Shown piece by piece: positions 1 to 11,589 of a DNA stretch of 64,000 nt. Position numbers and translations under genes: made by a program. This DNA comes from Uranotaenia lowii (Eukaryota > Arthropoda > Insecta > Diptera > Culicidae): positions 53,054,490 to 53,118,489 of the forward strand of contig NC_073691.1 in assembly GCF_029784155.1 (NCBI RefSeq), in the 5' to 3' direction. Within the stretch, counting starts at the first letter, position 1. The number at the start of each line of letters is the position of its first letter. A model generated the notes under the pieces. The model was given only the letters and a program-made list of their open reading frames with translations, was not told the DNA's origin and did not search any database.

Positions 1-576
1 GATGAAAATTAAAATATATTTGGAGTTGGTTAAATTTTCATAAAGCTTAGCAAATAATAACAAATTGGGAAAACTTGCACAAGAAACTTTCGACATTTTA
101 CAATATTTGCAAATGTTATTAAATTTGGATGTTTGAATGAAATTGTTGAAATAGAATTCAATTTACGAATGGTTGAAGTTGTTGTAAATATATTGATATG
201 ATTTGGTACTTTTTTAACGATTTTATGTGATTTTGGTCTTACTACCTTCCTGAGGCTATTCAAGCTCATCGATATAAAAACTAGAGTCCACTTGAATGCT
301 CTTAATACCAATAATGATATGTAGTCAACAAATCCCAATCGGAAAACATTGAAAAATGTGTAATGGAATTCACAGATAATGTGTCAAATACTGTAGAATT
401 TTGATAATTTGAAAATTGTAATTTTTATTGCTTTTTCTATTCAGTGACGGTCCATTTTTTGCTAAAATTATATCAGGCCCTGAGAGCCAAAGGAATATAA
501 GTGCAAAAATGGTAATGCAAAACGATTCTCGATAATTCAAATTATATTTGGTAAACTTTTTAGATTTTTATAATAA
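1..576. other. AT-rich intergenic sequence, no gene seen
   Basis: No open frame with coding character, splice pair or repeat end could be supported in this stretch. Short open frames on both strands are compositionally random. It ends at the TAA target duplication of the MITE that follows. Confidence 0.5.
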
Positions 577-969
577 GGCTGGAACAAATATCAATTTCTT
601 CTTTTGTCACCCCCCCCTTCGAAATTTCAAAAACCCGAAGGGGGGAAAAAATAAAGTTTGAAGTATTTTATGTTAACTACGACGAAAAATTCAAATATCC
701 GCAAGATTACAAGACCAATATACAAATTTTGGAAGATGTGAGTTTTTCCACCTTTTCTAATCTTGATTTTATTGAATTATTCGATAGTAAAAGTACTTGA
801 TTTACAGGTTTTGTTCAATGATGGAGTATGGAATTCGGTTGCATACAAGTTTTCGTGCGATTTATTCCAATTTATTTGTTTTTCGCATTATTTTTTATTG
901 TCCCCCCCCCCCCCCTTGCGATGTTCCAACTCCGAGTGACAAAAGAAGGATTTAAAATTTGTTCCGGCC
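577..969. mobile_element. PIF/Harbinger-like MITE, copy 1
   Basis: A 393-bp element flanked on both sides by TAA. Its ends are imperfect inverted repeats: GGCTGGAACAAAT at the left and the complement of GGCCGGAACAAAT at the right, continuing into a shared TTCTTTTGTCA. C-rich and G-rich tracts lie just inside (about 608-645 and 901-916). No transposase is present, so it is non-autonomous. A diverged second copy lies at 18190-18572 and is also flanked by TAA. A 3-bp TAA/TTA duplication with GG-starting ends is typical of PIF/Harbinger; the family assignment is inference. Confidence 0.65.
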
Positions 970-1293
970 TAATATCCTCATACCTTCACGTTCAATAGAA
1001 ACCACAAACATTCGGAAAATTTATAGAAAATAACTAAACATGACAATTTAAAAGCATGTTTTCTCAAAATTAGTTTTTATACACTTTTACCACTTTGGCT
1101 TACATCACTTCAAAAAGATTTTCAGATCTCCGTTTTCAATTAAGTTTGTAGAATCAGATATATTTAGCCAAACAAACCAAGGAAAATGTTAAATTTTTCG
1201 TAGATGATGGAAAGAATTAGTGAAACATGAGCTATCAAAGAACGAAAGAACATAAGCCGTAAATATAATGAATTTTTCGAAAAAGATACAACG

Positions 1294-1367
1294 GCTCACC
1301 AGCAGGACTTTAACCTGCAATCTCTGCTTCAGTACAACGGCGCGTTAGCCAATTTCACCACGGTGAA
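1294..1367 (-). pseudogene. tRNA-like sequence, left palindrome arm
   Basis: Reverse-complement partner of the tRNA-like sequence at 2660-2733 and of the same length (74 bp). It keeps the A-box-like region and the acceptor pairing, but the T-loop has GGTTAAAGTCC where the right arm has GGTTCAAGTCC, losing the conserved C56 of the B box. It is probably a decayed copy without function. Confidence 0.5.
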
Positions 1368-1442
1368 CGTGATGAAACCGGCGAACACTAGCAATCGAGC
1401 TCTGCCTATCAACTGCTGGACCTTCTATCGAAAACATTTGTA

Positions 1443-2327
1443 GGGGAAAAGTTCATATAACGCCCCATGTGTCTAATACGCGCCACCCTTGTTTTGAAGA
1501 ATCTGAAACATTTTAAGCCTGCAAAATATTACCAATTAGTTTTAAATGCTGTGATTGGTCATGGCAAGTATGAATTTTTCCTTAAAATGCCCCTGTGTCG
1601 TGATAATTTCATAATTTAGGTTTTTCTTCATTTCTATCTAATCTTTAAAACACTTTCAATAAGGTGTCACCAAGCAGAGAAAAACGAATAAAACAATATT
1701 TTCTGACACATCGATAGAGAAGAATCTAAACTATGATTTTATGCTACAAAATCATACCAAACTCGCTAAGGTATGCTTTTTATGGGTATGTTATATCACG
1801 GCCCATGCGCTAGGTATAACGCGCCAATCGTAGTACGCTGAAAATAGTATTAATTTTTCAAAAAGACCTATTTTCTTTGAAAATGAACAAAAAGTCTAAA
1901 GCCATATTTTGAGCGTTAATTCAGCCCAAAAAATCTACTTTTTTAAATTTTGTTTAGTCCATTTTGATTTTCTTATCAGTCAAAGTATCTGTAAGTATTG
2001 GTGTGTTTTCGGTCTTCGGCTGCTTTAGGGTGTGTTCGGCTGCTAAGCGCGTATTGAATACACAGCGGCGCGTATTGAATACACAGCGGCGCGTATTGAA
2101 TACACAGCGGCGCGTATTTACAACACAGTTTTGATCTGTGGCTTTGAATATGGTTTTTAAAAATCAAGTTTTTGAAGCAACTATAGAAATTTGAGTAATA
2201 AAAAATCATAGGCATTTGTATAAAACACTTTTCTTCAACGATTACACCCATTTTAGCACAATTTGTACGTGGAATACATAGAAAATCAGCGATTCGCTTA
2301 GGTGGCGCATAATAGGGCATGTTCCCC
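1443..2327. mobile_element. 885-bp TA-flanked MITE nested in the palindrome
   Basis: Ends are GGGGAA...TTCCCC with imperfect longer inverted repeats that share ATGCGCCACC-like sequence. TA precedes (1441-1442) and follows (2328-2329) the element. The right palindrome arm is an unoccupied reference: it reads TTGTATATCCC, where the left arm has TTGTA, insert, TATATCCC. This proves insertion with TA duplication. Internal sub-repeats resemble the end (about 1789-1830), and a 21-bp tandem repeat lies at 2047-2109. TA duplication suggests a Tc1/mariner-type mobiliser (inference). No transposase is visible. Confidence 0.8.
2047..2109. repeat. Three tandem copies of a 21-bp unit
   Basis: Three perfect head-to-tail copies of a unit containing CGTATTGAATACACAG, followed by a partial fourth. 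It lies inside the nested MITE. The unit contains the small palindrome TATTGAATA and shares its GCGCGTATT core with the subterminal region of the element. Confidence 0.9.
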
Positions 2328-2659
2328 TATATCCCGCATGTGATCTTTCCCGCTTTGATCTCTCTTGTTTCTCTAAACCCACCTATCGACTCGGGATTTA
2401 AGCCGAGCGAGCACATGATCGATTGCTTCGGGTTTGCCGATTGCTGATTGCTTCTTCATCTGACCGTAAGTTGCGGCAAACCCGAAGCAATCGACCATGT
2501 GCTTGCTCGGCTAAAATCCCGAGTCGATGGGTGGGGTTAGAGAAACAAGAGAGATCAATAGCGGGAAAGATCACATGCGGGATATACAAGTGTTTTCGAT
2601 AGAAGGTCCAGCAGTTGATCGGCAGAGCTCGATTGCTAGTGTTCGCCGGTTTCATCACG

Positions 2660-2733
2660 TTCACCGTGGTGAAATTGGCTAACGCGCCGTTGTACTGAAG
2701 CGGAGATTGCAGGTTCAAGTCCTGCCGGTGAGC
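2660..2733 (+). tRNA. tRNA-like sequence with full cloverleaf, right palindrome arm
   Basis: It folds as a 7-bp acceptor stem (TTCACCG with CGGTGAG, first pair T-G), a 3-bp D stem with G18-G19 in the loop, a 5-bp anticodon stem (CCGTT with AGCGG), a 7-nt loop with T33, a 5-nt variable loop and a 5-bp T stem (GCAGG with CCTGC). Both internal promoter boxes are recognisable (TGGCTAACGCG and GGTTCAAGTCC). A T5 run about 10 nt downstream could end Pol III transcription. The anticodon position reads ACT, which would imply serine, yet there is no long variable arm. It is therefore more likely a tRNA-derived repeat than a working tRNA. Confidence 0.45.
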
Positions 2734-3284
2734 CGTTGTATCTTTTTCGAAAAAATCATATTATTTACGGCTTATGTTCTTTCGTTCTTTGATAGCTCAT
2801 GTTTCACTTATTCTTTCCATAATCTACGAAAATGTGAATATTTTCAAGTACAAAGATGTACCAAGCGATTTCATAACATCAGTAATGAATGTTAAATTCT
2901 TAGACCATGGGTTTTCCAAAAAAGCTTCGCCCACTGTCGGTCTAACTCTTGAGTATCTTCTAACTCCCTATTCCGTCCTTTCGTTCTTACTGTATAACCC
3001 ATCTTACTGTTAACCATATCCTCTTAGAGTGTTCCATGCTATTTCAAAAAAATAAATTTTTCAAACTTAGTAATACTGTTCACATCATTCTGAAGAACGA
3101 AAAACAACAAGAAGACAAAATAATCCAGTTCTTAAAAGACATCAATATATTAAAATTTTTGGCAATTTTTGTAAAAGGCTAAGATAGTTTAAGGCGTTAG
3201 TATGTATTTCGTTTTTTTACGTTTCAAATCAAAAAGTAAAGACGCGAAAGACCTACTTTGCTAAACTTAAAAAAAAAGGTTCGC

Positions 3285-3352
3285 GTGCCACAAAAAGTTG
3301 GTCACGGGCCACATATGGCCCGCGGGCCATGGTTTGGCCACCCATGCTTTAA
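3285..3352 (-). mobile_element. Terminal fragment of a hAT-like element
   Basis: Read on the minus strand it begins with a GGGTGGCCAAACC stretch followed by GGCCCGCGGGCC, a palindromic GC-rich block common at the termini of hAT-type elements. Only this one end is recognisable and no matching opposite end was found nearby. Confidence 0.4.
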
Positions 3353-3359
3353 ATAAATA

Positions 3360-6300
3360 ACCATACATTTGTTTTCTATACCTTGTAGTAATTTTTATGT
3401 TGAAATCTACTTCAGTTTAAAAAAAAAACAATTATTATAACCGTTGTTAAAAATGCCGAACCTCAAACCGTACGGGATGAATGCGACTACCAATTTATGT
3501 TTAAGGTAGAATTTCTGTTTTATAAAAATCCAGGTCTTCTTTTCAATTTTAATGAGTAAAACAAAAGTGAGAATTGCTATATTAAGGACACGGTTCATCC
3601 ATAAGAAAAACTTAATCAAATCTATTATGAGATCTTCAAAAATCTCTTATAATGCTGATTAGAGCTTGACTTCGAAGATCTGATGAGATAATTGATATAT
3701 TTATTCTATTTACCTGTTATTTTAGGACAGAGGCATTTAAAAACATGATGTCAGCATACTAAAACACTCTCTAATTACACTTTCGAATCATTATGAAGCC
3801 TTCATAAAAGCTTAAATAAGAAACAAAACACCCAGGGTTTTGTTATGAGCTTCTTCACGTTTAACTTTTAAAAGTCAAAATATAGCATCAAAAGGTATCA
3901 AAAACCTGTATGAATTTTTAATTTTTTTTTTGTATGAATTTTTAATTTTTTTTTTTGAATATTTTTGGCATAATTACTAGAGCTCCCAAGCTGAATAATG
4001 CATGACCATTTCATTCAAGCAAAAAGAAAAAAATAATTTATGGCATTTTAATCCTATTGGATAATTTATCACAACATAAAAAAAGTGAGAATCGAACCCA
4101 ACGCAACAGTTTTATTTCGACTTGCCAGTTCGATAACTTAACCAGTGGTACCAACTTAGTAAGTTAGCAAACGAAGGTTTATTGTCATACTCATGTGGGG
4201 CAGATTAAGCCAATTAGCATTTGAAAGTTTTATTATGGTTTAATCATTGTATCTTTTATGCAGCTAGTTTTAAAACTGTATTTTATGGTTCTAAAAATGC
4301 TTGGATTCTTGATTCAACCATTTGTTCTCAGGTAATTCTGAAAACGCTTAATAAAGTACACAGAGATCCACTCTCAGTAAGGCTAAAATGATATAGGTAC
4401 GTTCTAATTAAGTTCTGAAAATTTTACGGATTTAACTAGTTTGCCCACTAAAAAATTCAAAAATCAGATTTTGAACTCAAATTCAAAAGATCCCGATTTC
4501 AAATAAAAAATCAGAAGTAGATTCATAGTACCTACAGTAGAATGTTTTTTTGTTTATTTCAAAGGGATTTTAACCTACAGTAGAAGTTAGTTATCAAGCT
4601 GAAAGAAAATATCAATTTCATCTTTGTTCCGGCGTTACTTGATAAGCCTAGAATGCGTTTTGATTTATATAGGATAGAATAAGGGTGATCGATAAATAAA
4701 TTTTCAGTTGAATATCTCTTCAAAATATGTCTCTGATCATTTTGAATATCAAAATAAGCTTCATTCCGATTATATTTCACACACTTTTAAATATACAATA
4801 TTCATATTGTTCATTCACTAACATTCATATTGGATAAACATCTTTTAGGAGCTTACTGCGTTTAGCTTCATCGACATGTGGCTCGAGATTTATCTGTATT
4901 CTTAAATGCTCGTTAAATAACAAATCGGAGCATAAATTGTCTCCTCTAAATTAATTTCAAGAAGCTATCGATTCGACTAAGTGCAACCACTTTACGATGA
5001 AGCCAGCTAGCAGCAGCGGCGGATGCATTTTATTGCTACTGCATTCTGGATCCGAGTATCTTCTACTTCTTCTAACTATTTCTGGCTCCCGATAGTTGGT
5101 AGAACTAGTCTGTCGAGATACTTTTCTTCGAATCCTGGATTAAATTTTTTCCCTGAATGAAGTTTTATTTTGGATTTCTATGTTCAATGTTTAAATACTA
5201 CAAGTGGTGAGAATTTTGAATTGTTTCTCATCAATTGGTTTAATAGGATTGTCGTTCTGCCATGGAAAATTATTCTTCTTTCATACTGTTTCAATTTTGA
5301 TTGTGACTAATCGAGTAAATCATTCAAACGTTAAAACTTCAATTCAGAGATCAATTCTTCTAACGGCGAAGCGATGGACTGGGCCGGGACATCCACATCA
5401 ATTGGGCAATTTCATATAACAGTTGCAGACTGCAGCAGCATGTTTGAAAAAATTGGCCCATTCTTGGAAAGTTGTTTGCTTTTAAAATGGGCCTTTTGTG
5501 TGCATAAGTTATCATCAATCAAGCTATGAAAATTCCGAACAAATCGTTTGGATGAAAAATAAAGCCTAGAGTTATGCACACACATATAGTGAATGTCTTA
5601 TGATTAATGACAGATGGAAGCTTAGTTGTTCCACATTCTTGAAAGATAATTTTTTTTTAAAGAAAACGAATCATGATGTATTCATGTGAATTCGGTAAAT
5701 TAAAAGTGCCTTTAAAGTTCCATTTTGGCAGAAAGGAATTTATGTTACAAGCAGTTTCAATACTAAAAATTGAACATTATTATTATGACTTTAGCAGCAG
5801 TTTCATTCTTGAATGAAAAAAAACCTACATATGTATGTATTTCAAGACATGAAACTATCAAATTCTTAAGTCAACATCAATCTCGAAACATTTTCCACAC
5901 CCTTTGCAGCATTTCGAAACACATGTTGCTAAAACGAGCTCCAGATACTGTAACTTTAATCGATTGGGGCCACATTTTGTACACACAAAAAGTGGCCACA
6001 TGTGTTAAGCTTGTTCCGTTTCGATTTCTTTCTTTCTTTCGTCTATCAAATATTTCCAATCGAATAAAAACATCCTGTGCTGCAGCATTGCCTGGTGGAA
6101 CACTTGAAGAGGATGGTGGTGGTTTTGCAAAACTGCACTCCGGTTGAATGGTTTCCCTCGTCATACATGTTCGAAATGAATGTCTGGCTGCAGTTGCTAA
6201 TAGATGCATGCTATTAGGCGGGGGTGGATGAAGAGAAACGGGATGGAAATTGAACACGAATCAGAGGAAAACGGGAACAACTTCCCGTAGGAAATCGATC

Positions 6301-6904
6301 TTACCATTCTGACAGGGCTTCCGTACCCGGTTGAATCGTACCCGGGTTTTTTTTTCTTTACTCGTTGAGTGTGCTCCATTCGATTTTATCGCTACGATAT
6401 GATGTTGGGTACTAATAGAGAAAGATCGGGTTTTGGTCCTAGATTGGGTTTGGTTTGGTTTGGTCTAGGGAAAGCAGCAGTACGTTCCCCGAATGAGGAA
6501 AAACCCGGGGATATCAATAGATTCAATGGAACTCATAATCAATCATTTTCTTTCCGGTTGGTTTGAATGTTGATCGATTTCCGACCTAGCGGGTGGTGGT
6601 GGGAGTGTTAAATGTAATGAAAGGGAGAGATGTTCTTTTTATTTCTTGATTGCATTTTTGACAATATTGAGGAATTGTTGGCATGAGTTAAAACGATACT
6701 TCCCAGTTGTTACACTCACGCCTTTAGATACTCTTTTTTTAAACAATTCCTAGTTGAAATATTTTAAAACAGTAAAAACATATTAATGACGGATAACGTG
6801 ACTGATGGAATGTACCTCAACTTTAATCTCAGAATGCATGGATTGTACAGCATTCAAATTTCTACTTTCCTGCTGATCTTTTGAGATTCAGAATGCGTTG
6901 TAGT
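3360..6904. other. Non-coding region without recognisable gene
   Basis: Mostly AT-rich sequence. A more GC-balanced block at about 4970-5060 and 5900-6600 looks like unique intergenic or intronic DNA. A tRNA-like block (minus strand, about 4088-4153) carries GGTTCGATTCTC, a good B-box match, and may be a SINE fragment. On the minus strand a GTAAGAT follows CAGAATG near 6300 and could be a splice donor, but no convincing acceptor was found. Confidence 0.4.
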
Positions 6905-7382
6905 AGACTGAGTCGATTTGGGGTCATTTTCGATTTTTCTTCAAACCCTGGGTTCTAAAGTGCTTCGTTTTGGTTTAAAACTTATCTATGATTTTTTGCA
7001 GAATTTTTAAGCTACGTTTACATGAGTAAATTATAACTTTTATGTTTGTATTGAAAAATTGAATATTTGGTACTTTTTTGCCTGATAAGATACAAAGTTG
7101 AGATCTTATAGAAAGTTGTTCAGCGGAAATTTTTCTTAAAAGAATTTGTAAATTGGCACAAAACCATAAGCTGGCTTGGGCCTACGCAAGAAGCAACAAT
7201 GATGTTGATTTTTCAGTACAAAATATTCAATTTTTCCATACAAACATAAAAGTTCAAATTTACTCATGTAAACGTTACTTAAAAACTCTGCAAAAAATCA
7301 TGCATGATTTTTGAACCAAAACGAAGCATTTTAAACCTCAGGGTTTGAGAAATTCAAAAATGACCCCAAATCGACTCAGTCT
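6905..7382. mobile_element. Palindromic element, AGACTGAGTCGA family, copy 1
   Basis: The ends AGACTGAGTCGATTT and AAATCGACTCAGTCT are inverted repeats, and the similarity extends about 170 bp into each side. The centre (about 7080-7205) is also partly self-complementary. It has no coding capacity and no clear target duplication. A second, interrupted copy starts at 25406. Confidence 0.75.
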
Positions 7383-7408
7383 TTTGCAGTATACCAACTC
7401 ACATGGTA

Positions 7409-8619
7409 AAGGGTGATACGGTCAAAACTTGGTCAATATAAACTTGACGTATTTCTTTAAATTATGCATTTAAAAAACCTGAACACCCCTCATTTTGAAA
7501 GTGTGTGTGTAGAATGTTGCTCCTATTTTGATTTTGGAATTCACTCTTCAGTTGTCAAAATGCCGTCCAAGGAAGAAGAGCAGCGTATCAAAATTTTGCT
7601 CGCGCATCGCGAAAATCTGAGTTACTCGCACGCAAAGCTGGCAAAATCGCTAAAAGTTGCCAAATCAACCGTTACAAATGTAATTAAAGTGTTTGGGGAA
7701 CCGTTTGTCGACAGCCAGGAAGTCTGGATCGGGGGGAAATCGAAAACCAGAAGCCGCTGACACGACAAAGAGAGTTGCCAGTAGTTTCAAGCGAAACCCT
7801 AACCTCTCTCTCCGAGATGCCGCAAATAAGCTGGGTGTATCGTCTACAACCGTGCATCGAGCCAAAAAACGAGCCGGACTATCGATTTACAAGAAGGTAG
7901 TGGACGGCCAAAGTGTGATCCCGGAGGCTGTACACGACGATGCTGACGAAGTTTGACTGCGTGGTAATGGACGACGAAACCTACGTCAAAGCCAACTACA
8001 AGCAGCTTCCGGGACAGGAGTTTTATACGGCAAAAGGAAGGGGAAAGGTAGCAGATATTTTCAAGCACATGAAACTGTACCTGTGTACCTGTGACTTGAA
8101 AAGCAGCATTTTCATAGCTTCCGGGACTATCAACCAAGAAATTTACGTGAAAGAGTGTTTGAATAAACGTCTGCTTCCTGAAGAAACACGGTTGTTCCGT
8201 ACTGTTTTGGCCGGATTTGGCATCTTGCCATTACGGTAAAAAGGCCATGGAATGGTACGCCGCCAACAACGTGCAGGTGGTTCCCAAGGACAAGAACCCT
8301 CCCAACACGCCAGAGCTCCGCCCAATTGAGAAATACTGGGCTATTGTCAAGCGGAACTGCTAAAGACGAGCAGCGGTTCAAGGCAAACTGGCTTTCTGCA
8401 GCGAAGAAGGTGGACAAGGTGGCTGTACAAAATCTGATGGCAGGGGTTAAGCGTAAGGCCCGGCAATTTGGATTTGGAAAAGCGGAAGCCTAACTGAATA
8501 TTTTTCCTGAATTTTATACTTATTAAACTTGAAAAAGAAATTTTATTTTATTTTTTAAATAAACAATTTCACCGATTTACACGTGTTTCCCTTGACCAAA
8601 TTTTGACCGTATCACCCTT
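7409..8619 (+). mobile_element. Decayed DD37E mariner transposon, copy 1
   Basis: Inverted ends AAGGGTGATACGGTCAAAA at the left and its near-perfect complement at the right enclose 1211 bp. TA precedes the left end; the right TA is lost. The element carries the transposase pseudogene annotated separately. It lies 26 bp beyond the palindromic element at 6905-7382. Confidence 0.85.
7560..8493 (+). pseudogene. IS630-Tc1-mariner transposase (DD37E), broken
   Basis: The likely start is ATG at 7560 (MPSKEEEQR). Helix-turn-helix repeats follow, with LAKSLKVAKSTV and then LRDAANKLGVSSTTV. The catalytic part has the first aspartate in VMDDETYVKA, the second in FWPDLASCHY and the glutamate in RPIEKYW. 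There are 37 residues between the second aspartate and the glutamate, which gives DD37E. At least three frameshifts (near 7712, 7935 and 8195) and a stop after VKRN (about 8360) inactivate it. DD37E elements were first described from mosquitoes. Confidence 0.9.
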
Positions 8620-8629
8620 TTTGTGGTGT

Positions 8630-10595
8630 CCTAGGCAATGTTGCCTCAAAAACCGTTGGCTTCAGCTTTGTGGAAGACAGTATGGCTCTATTTGTACACT
8701 GAAAAATGTTTCCATGTGTCAATCATGTAAAAATGACACGTCCCAATATTTGATTTAAGCTTATAAAAGCGCAGGTCAATCTCTTACAGTATCATCTTAA
8801 TAAATTTTGCCACGAAAAATTTCTGTCTTGAACAACTGTGCAGTGGAAATCGAGTGAGAACCATCATATAAAAGGTTTTATTGAGAATGGAGGTGAGAAG
8901 AAATGTAGTGAAGAGCTAAGGCATGGGAGGAAGATTAAAGTTTGGAAAAAAAATACACACATCGTCGTAGTTTTTAGCCGTTTTAGAATTTACGGACTAA
9001 GTAAATAACGTGGACAACTTAGAGTTCAAGACTGATTTGTGGTGTTGAAGTGCATGTCCTTGCTGGACTGTATGAAGCATGCAGAGAGTTACCAATGTTG
9101 ATTATAATATGTTTGCTGAAAGACAAACCACAAATATCAACAAAACACAAGTCAGTCATCGATCTAATCTTGTGAGTGTCAGACATGTTTAGTTGCAGTT
9201 TGAATTAGGAATCGTCAGTTCCCGAAAATTGCGGTGAAAAAGACGAATTAGCTAAGAAAGCTCAGATTCTTGATTAGTATGAGGTGAGAAGTAATTTAGA
9301 GATGAATTGAAGAATGAACAAATAAAATTTTTTTTAGGTATAAATAACGTTAGAATTCGGAAACACTAAAAAAAGCTACAAAGTTTCAACAAACACACAA
9401 ATTAGTCATTGGTGTAATCTTGTCGGCAACAACCGTTTTTAGTAGTAGTTGGTATTCTGATTCCGAATTATCGTCAGTTCACGACAATGTTCATACTGTG
9501 TATTTATTTCTGCAATTATTACATTTGTAATGGTTTCAAATCGTTATTCAAGTTCCAAACTTTGTTATCCTTTTTCGGAACCAAATTTTAAAAATCTCTC
9601 TCGTTAAATGCACAGAAATCGAAATACACGGCCATGCGATGTAAATCAGCTATTTAAATGGCACCTAGGATAAGCAACTGAAATAACTTCCAAAATGGCA
9701 CTGTTTACGTTCCTTTAATAACTCAACGCCATTTCAGAATAGATCAAAGATAGGGTAGAAAAAGTTCTTTTCACTTTCTAACTTTGCAAAACGACAACAT
9801 TTGCCTGAAAACGAAACTAGGTATCTCGCCATCATTCACATCGCTTCTCGACAAGCTCGACATATCCAATCTGAGCATTTGCCAACTGTGAATAGCTCCT
9901 AGAAATCTCTTTCAGCAGTTAGTTCTGTGTATATTCGGGGAAATAAAGTTGTCAGCTACAACTTTATGACAATTTAACACAGTCGTTGGCACCGAAAATG
10001 AATAAAAGAGAGGTTCATCCGAAAATATGATGAACTTGATGAACATGGAACTGACAATTTAATATATACATCTGAATAAACGATGGATACACACAGCCTA
10101 AACAGTTTTTGGTTTTAGAGAAAACGTTATTGAACGCCTTTGTCCGGCAATTTTAGTTGATTAATGATAGCTGTGTTCAAGGGAAATCATCTCAGCTCTG
10201 TTACAACCATCAACCATTTTGCTTTCAATGTATGATAAAAAGCAGTTGTCACTTGCACACACGTAAAACTCTTCTGCTAGGACAAACACACCCGGATCTG
10301 ATCCGGAGTCTCGGTGCCATCAAACCGCCATCATCCAAAACCAAATCCACTTTTCAGACGTATGACACACGTGTGAAGATGATCCAACACTGAAGAAGGA
10401 ACGTGGGGCGGTGGAGCAATATAAAGTTAGAATAAATCAACTCGACTCGAGTGCTGGCTGGTGGCAAAACCCACTTAGTTGCAGCACCTACACCAGCAGC
10501 CAGCAGCAGCATCATTCGAGTGACAGTGTCGAGCACTTGAAAATGGGGGTGCTTTGAGGAATGGAAATTTAAAATTGCACACGTTTGGGGAAAAA
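8630..10595. other. Non-coding region, no gene recognised
   Basis: AT-rich sequence with a GC-richer stretch at about 10160-10590. The similar sentence-like blocks at 8950-9320 and 9340-9490 may be a diverged duplication (both contain AAACACA, GTCATC/GTCATTGG and TAATCTTGT in the same order). No coding exon could be supported until the minus-strand exon at 10604. Confidence 0.4.
9121..9487. repeat. Possible diverged tandem duplication
   Basis: Two blocks share the order CAACAAAACACAAGTCAGTCATCG / CAACAAACACACAAATTAGTCATTGG, then TAATCTTGT, then a TTTTTAGT or GTTTAGTTG stretch, then CGTCAGTTC, about 240 bp apart. Divergence is high and the limits are approximate. Confidence 0.4.
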
Positions 10596-10603
10596 TCACC
10601 TAC

Positions 10604-10650
10604 CTCAGCGTCAGGGAACCCCAGGTGTCAATGAATGGGTGTAAGAGGAC
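10604..10650 (-). CDS. Candidate 47-bp internal exon of an unknown host gene
   Basis: Read on the minus strand, a pyrimidine-rich acceptor (TTTTTCCCTCTCTAG) is followed by 47 bp and then a strong donor (GAG then GTAGGTG). Only one frame is open: VLLHPFIDTWGSLTL plus two bases, entering in phase 0 and leaving in phase 2; the other two frames hit TGA. The residues look like real protein, and the surrounding sequence is unique rather than TE-like. The product is not recognised. The rest of the gene must lie in exons not found here or outside the window. Confidence 0.5.
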
Positions 10651-11284
10651 CTAGAGAGGGAAAAATATTAGTCTTCTCAGCAAAATTTATCTTCCATCCG
10701 TTATTGGAAGATGATTGTCTGCCTGCCTGTCTGTGTATGTGAATATGTGTGAGAACATTAATAATATCGATGATTATTTATGATGATCTGATAATGGATC
10801 ACTTGAACCAGTGCAGTGGGTTAGCAACGGGAACTTTCCACGAAACTAATTCTATTTCTTGCCTACATAGAAACTACATTATAACGATTCATCATAATAA
10901 ATTTCATTGCTTCCAACTGAATATTTTCGATACTTCTTAACTTTTTGTAATATTTTTCAAAATTGAGAGTCTTAATTTTGCACAACTATGTTCCCGCTAT
11001 TTTGTCAAAAGATAACACCAGCAGCAAGCCCTGGTCGATTTTGACATTTCAAATTCGTCATAAACAAAATTTTAACATAATGTAAACAATTCACTTTGAC
11101 AAAATAGTAGGTAAATCATTTTGTATTTATTTGCTGCTCTGAATAAAACAACGTGCCACGATGATTTTTTGGTCTAAAGCTTCTAAGCGACAACTATTAT
11201 CAAAACTTGGCTTGTAGAATGTAAGAATGATCTAGAACGGCGAATTTGGGCCTTGACCATAGTTGAATATTCACATTTAAAACT

Positions 11285-11370
11285 TAGTACCGAGATGGGA
11301 ATCGAACCCATGCCGCCAGTGAACCTGCGATTACCGTCTTACCGCTAACCACTCGTCCACCAATACATAG
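11285..11370 (-). repeat. tRNA-derived SINE head
   Basis: On the minus strand the sequence starts GGTGGACGAGTGGTTAGCGG, which contains an A-box match, and carries GGGTTCGATTCCCATC, a near-consensus B box, about 45 bp later. This spacing matches a tRNA-derived Pol III promoter. The anticodon-arm region does not fold well, so it is a SINE or tRNA relic rather than a tRNA gene. The 3' body could not be delimited. Confidence 0.55.
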
Positions 11371-11589
11371 CTTTTGAATGGTTCCCGAAGCGGGACTTTC
11401 AAGTTTTTTGTATGAATGAGATAAGAGAGGGCAGGGATAAAAGGTGTCACACTATGAAATTGCTCTATTCTTTAACCGTTGGGTAGAGTTTAATGAAAAT
11501 TTGGATGGATTTAGTTCATAGTGCATTGTTTTCATCCTGCAAGTTTTGAAGTCCTGTGATCGGAATTCGCGAAAATGGTGTCGTAAGAA

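Larger units (their letters stand above)
1188..2860. repeat. Large palindromic element with tRNA-like arms
   Basis: The left arm (about 1188-1442 plus 2330-2430) is the reverse complement of the right arm (about 2470-2860), with a short spacer near 2431-2470. Arm identity is high over several hundred bases. Each arm carries a 74-bp tRNA-like sequence, and each is followed on the tRNA sense strand by a T run. The left arm is interrupted by an 885-bp TA-flanked insertion, so the present 1.67-kb span was originally about 790 bp. It could be a fold-back transposon or an inverted duplication of a tRNA-bearing segment. No protein is encoded. Confidence 0.75.

Noticed and set aside
2660..2733. A functional serine tRNA gene
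   Set aside because: The ACT anticodon position is not expected for a eukaryotic nuclear tRNA, the serine-type long variable arm is missing, and the sequence is part of a repeat palindrome.
5770..6257. Overlapping 125- and 126-codon frames on opposite strands as a host gene
   Set aside because: Neither has a recognisable motif or a consistent pair of splice sites; overlap on opposite strands suggests chance openness in GC-balanced DNA.
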